Positions 7,037 to 8,709 of a stretch of DNA of 8,709 bases are shown piece after piece (positions within the stretch are counted from its first letter, which is position 1; the number at the start of each line of letters is the position of its first letter). Origin of the DNA: a bacterium. Its GTDB lineage: Bacteria > Vulcanimicrobiota > Xenobia > RGZZ01. Both the position numbers and the translations under genes were made by a program. The DNA lies in contig JAJXVI010000069.1 of the NCBI GenBank assembly GCA_021782195.1, positions 1 to 8,709 on the forward strand, written 5' to 3'. The notes under the pieces were generated by a model, which was not told the DNA's origin, ran no database searches, and saw only the letters and a list, made by a program, of their open reading frames with translations.

Positions 7037-7566
7037 GGGTGAAATCCTCCCGCAGATACGGAATTGACGGTGAGCGAGATGACGATCCAGATCTCCGTGG
7101 CGAAGCACAGACACAGTTCCAGTGCGGAGAGGGTACGGAGGGTACGCAACTGTCTCGGCGCATCTTGACCGATGTTCCGACAGCTTCGGGCTGCGAGGTA
7201 GAGGCCCGCAGCCAGGAGCAGGAGACCGCTGGCGAGCGTGCCGGACAGGGTGGGCAGAGCGCCCTTGTCGCTGATCGCCTCCAGGACTCGCTGGGCGGTC
7301 GAGGACGTTGGTTCCTTGAAGGTGAGATGAGCCGCGTAGTAACCGGCGAGATGGGCGGCCAGGTACACCCACTGCAGGACGAAAATGGCGCTGCCGAGAC
7401 CGGTCACAGCGACCGTCCATTCCAGTCGCTGCCCTGTCTCGCGCAGGCTCCGTCCTCGCCGCGCCCACCACGCGGTCAGCGCAACGAGCAGCACGATCAG
7501 TACAACCGTGGGCCCGAAAAAGGGGAGGCCGATCAGGGTCTTTAGGGAGAGGTGCGCACCTTTCAC
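7033..7566 (-). CDS. Unrecognised four-helix membrane protein
   Basis: I do not recognise this 177-residue protein. Four hydrophobic segments are visible at about 14-35, 53-78, 104-127 and 145-168. Basic loops (RRGRSLRETGQR after TM1, and RSCRNIGQDAPRQLRTLR between TM3 and TM4) suggest by the positive-inside rule that both termini face the periplasm. TM2 is rich in aromatic residues and contains WVYLAAHLAGYYAAH (66-80), with two histidines and paired tyrosines. TM4 carries two cysteines and an acidic residue (ELCLCFATEIW, 150-160). The start is GTG, overlapping the upstream lyase stop as GTGA, with GGGAG 8 bases upstream. It sits between a PLP enzyme and HyuA with no spacing, so it is probably made with them and could be a transporter component, a membrane anchor or a sensor. 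None of these is supported by a motif. Confidence 0.82.
   Translation of the reverse strand: MKGAHLSLKTLIGLPFFGPTVVLIVLLVALTAWWARRGRSLRETGQRLEWTVAVTGLGSAIFVLQWVYLAAHLAGYYAAHLTFKEPTSSTAQRVLEAISDKGALPTLSGTLASGLLLLAAGLYLAARSCRNIGQDAPRQLRTLRTLSALELCLCFATEIWIVISLTVNSVSAGGFHP
7045..7051 (-). promoter_or_regulatory. Shine-Dalgarno for hyuA
   Basis: GGGAGGA on the minus strand ends 8 bases before the ATG at 7036 and lies inside the membrane-protein gene. It fixes the hyuA start at the tandem ATGATG (7036/7033) and rules out the long upstream open extension of the frame. It is the strongest ribosome-binding site seen in this operon. Confidence 0.65.
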
Positions 7567-8709
7567 GGCATCAACTCCCGTGCGTGGAGCTCGGAAAGTG
7601 CGAGGAGGACACCCATCTGCACGTGCACGTACGACATTCCTCCCTGGAGATACACCGCATAGGGCTCGCGCAGCGGCCCGTCGGCAGACAGTTCCATCGA
7701 GGATCCGGCGACGAACGAGCCGCCCGCCATGATGATGGGGTCCCGATAGCCCGGGTTGTTGACGGGTTGCGGCACCGCGCGTGCGTCGACCGGACCGGCC
7801 GCCTGCACGCCCCGGCAGAATGCCGTGAGCCTCTCCTTGCTTCCAAGGCGCAGTGCCTGAATGATGTCGGTTCGTGGCTCACCGGGGCGCGGGGAGACCT
7901 CGAAGCCCAGGGCTTCGAACAGGTGGGCTGCCCAGACGGTACCCTCCAGCGCCTGACCGACGACCTGAGGCGACATTGCAAGCCCCTGTGCCAGGGTGCG
8001 GGTGATGTCCATCGTGGCGCCCTGGCCTCCGGAGATGCCGGGTGCCGTCATGGCGACGCGGGCGGCTTCGACGATGTCAGCGCGGCCGGCGACGTAGCCT
8101 CCCGTTGGAGAGAGCGTGCCGCCCAGGTTCTTGATGAGAGAGCCTGCCAGGCAGTCGGCGCCGATCTGGGTTGGCTCCAACCGTTCGACCATCTCTCCGT
8201 AGCAGTTGTCGACGAGCACGACGATCTCGGGGCGGGCGTGTCGCAGCCGTGAGATAAGCTGCTCCATGCGCGCGAGGTCGAGTGAAGGACGCCAGTCGTA
8301 TCCACGAGAACGCTGAACGTAGGCCACCTTGCAGTTCGGTTCGCGCACTGCCTCTGCCGCGGCATCGAGGTCTGGAGTTCCATCGGCAAGCAGCGAAACC
8401 GTTCGAAAATCGACCCCCCATTCTTCGAGCGACCCACGGGCGCCAGAAAGTACAGGCTTGAGAGTATCATAGGGAGGGCCGGTGACCGATACGATCCGGT
8501 CGCCAGGGCGGAGAACCCCGAACAGCAGCGCTGCCAGGGCGTGCGTGCCGGAGACGAGGTTCCATCGCACGCATGCGTCCTCTGCGCCGAAGACGCGTGC
8601 GACGGTGGCGTCGAGCGCCTCTCGACCGCTGTCGTGGTAACCGTAGCCGGTCGAGCCTGCAAAGTGCCCTTCTCCCCAGCCCAGGTCCACGAAGGCACGC
8701 AGAACCTTC
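7563..8709 (-). CDS. PLP-dependent aluminium-resistance/methionine gamma-lyase-like protein (PF06838), N-terminus outside window
   Basis: This is a fold-type I PLP enzyme, open to the right edge of the window. The GTG at 8690 is internal: the frame continues upstream as KVLRAFV, which fits the family's KVLxAF segment before HFAGSTGYGYHDSGRE. Counting that GTG as residue 1, landmarks are HFAGSTGYGY (9-18), SGTHALAALLFG (47-58), GPPYDTL (71-77), VDNCYGE (160-166) with the Asp that should hold the PLP ring nitrogen, AGSLIKNLGGTLSPTGGYVAGR (182-203) with Lys187 as likely Schiff-base lysine, TAPGISGGQG (215-224), FCRGVQAAGPVDA (291-303), NNPGYRDPIIMAGGSFVAGSSMELSADGPLREPY (311-344) and QGGMSYVH (349-356). 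Only a few dozen N-terminal residues are missing. The family is usually annotated as methionine gamma-lyase or aluminium resistance protein by homology, and its substrate is poorly established. It appears to head this part of the operon; its promoter is not in view. Confidence 0.94.
   Translation of the reverse strand, partial: KVLRAFVDLGWGEGHFAGSTGYGYHDSGREALDATVARVFGAEDACVRWNLVSGTHALAALLFGVLRPGDRIVSVTGPPYDTLKPVLSGARGSLEEWGVDFRTVSLLADGTPDLDAAAEAVREPNCKVAYVQRSRGYDWRPSLDLARMEQLISRLRHARPEIVVLVDNCYGEMVERLEPTQIGADCLAGSLIKNLGGTLSPTGGYVAGRADIVEAARVAMTAPGISGGQGATMDITRTLAQGLAMSPQVVGQALEGTVWAAHLFEALGFEVSPRPGEPRTDIIQALRLGSKERLTAFCRGVQAAGPVDARAVPQPVNNPGYRDPIIMAGGSFVAGSSMELSADGPLREPYAVYLQGGMSYVHVQMGVLLALSELHARELMP
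7575..7579 (-). promoter_or_regulatory. Shine-Dalgarno for the membrane-protein gene
   Basis: GGGAG on the minus strand lies 8 bases before the GTG at 7566, within the last codons of the lyase gene. It supports the GTG start and the 4-base GTGA overlap. Confidence 0.5.

Noticed and set aside
7037..7471. N-terminal extension of the HyuA frame upstream of 7036
   Set aside because: The added residues overlap the membrane-protein gene, resemble no HyuA N-terminus, and precede the strong Shine-Dalgarno and DVGGTFTD start region.
8688..8690. GTG as the start of the PLP enzyme
   Set aside because: The frame continues upstream to the window edge with residues (KVLRAF) that fit the family, so the gene is cut by the window rather than starting here.
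1..8709. CRISPR array, tRNA, rRNA, phage genes or defence system
   Set aside because: No spaced repeats, cloverleaf, rRNA-like stretch, nuclease, integrase or phage gene was seen. All recognisable genes are transport or metabolic.

Overview
The window is GC-rich and gene-dense. It looks like the chromosome of a Gram-negative bacterium, because the adaptor of a MacAB-type efflux system implies an outer membrane. GTG starts, long antisense open frames caused by high GC, and the mix of split MacB-type genes, a HyuA/HyuB pair and a PF06838 enzyme would suit a soil or aquatic lineage such as Gemmatimonadota. That placement is a weak guess; nothing here fixes the taxon.

Layout: two convergent gene groups meet at a 313-bp gap (2583-2895). 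On the plus strand (1-2582) lie the C-terminal end of a MacA/HlyD-type periplasmic adaptor, a MacB/LolD-type ABC ATPase, and a separate MacB/FtsX-type permease. Together they form the inner-membrane and periplasmic parts of a tripartite export system. The ATPase and permease genes overlap by about 13 bp. No outer-membrane TolC-like gene is visible; it may lie upstream or elsewhere.

On the minus strand, read from the right edge leftwards (8709 to 2896), lie five tightly packed genes: a PLP-dependent enzyme of the aluminium-resistance/methionine gamma-lyase-like family (PF06838, N-terminus beyond the window); an unrecognised four-helix membrane protein; HyuA, an ATP-dependent hydantoinase/oxoprolinase subunit; HyuB, its partner subunit; and a secreted NTF2/DUF4440-type protein. 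Three of the four junctions are exact 4-base NTGA overlaps, and the fourth (HyuA-HyuB) becomes one if HyuB starts at an internal GTG. This implies one polycistronic, translationally coupled unit. Its promoter lies outside the window.

Functional reading: HyuA and HyuB should form an ATP-driven enzyme that opens a cyclic amide (5-oxoproline, hydantoin, lactam) or carboxylates a ketone. The PLP enzyme could act on an amino acid entering or leaving that step, and the small membrane protein could serve import or anchoring. The substrate cannot be told from sequence. The grouping of PF06838 lyase, 4-TM protein, HyuAB and exported NTF2 protein is the best candidate here for an undescribed metabolic cassette. 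The efflux group appears to be separate and ordinary.
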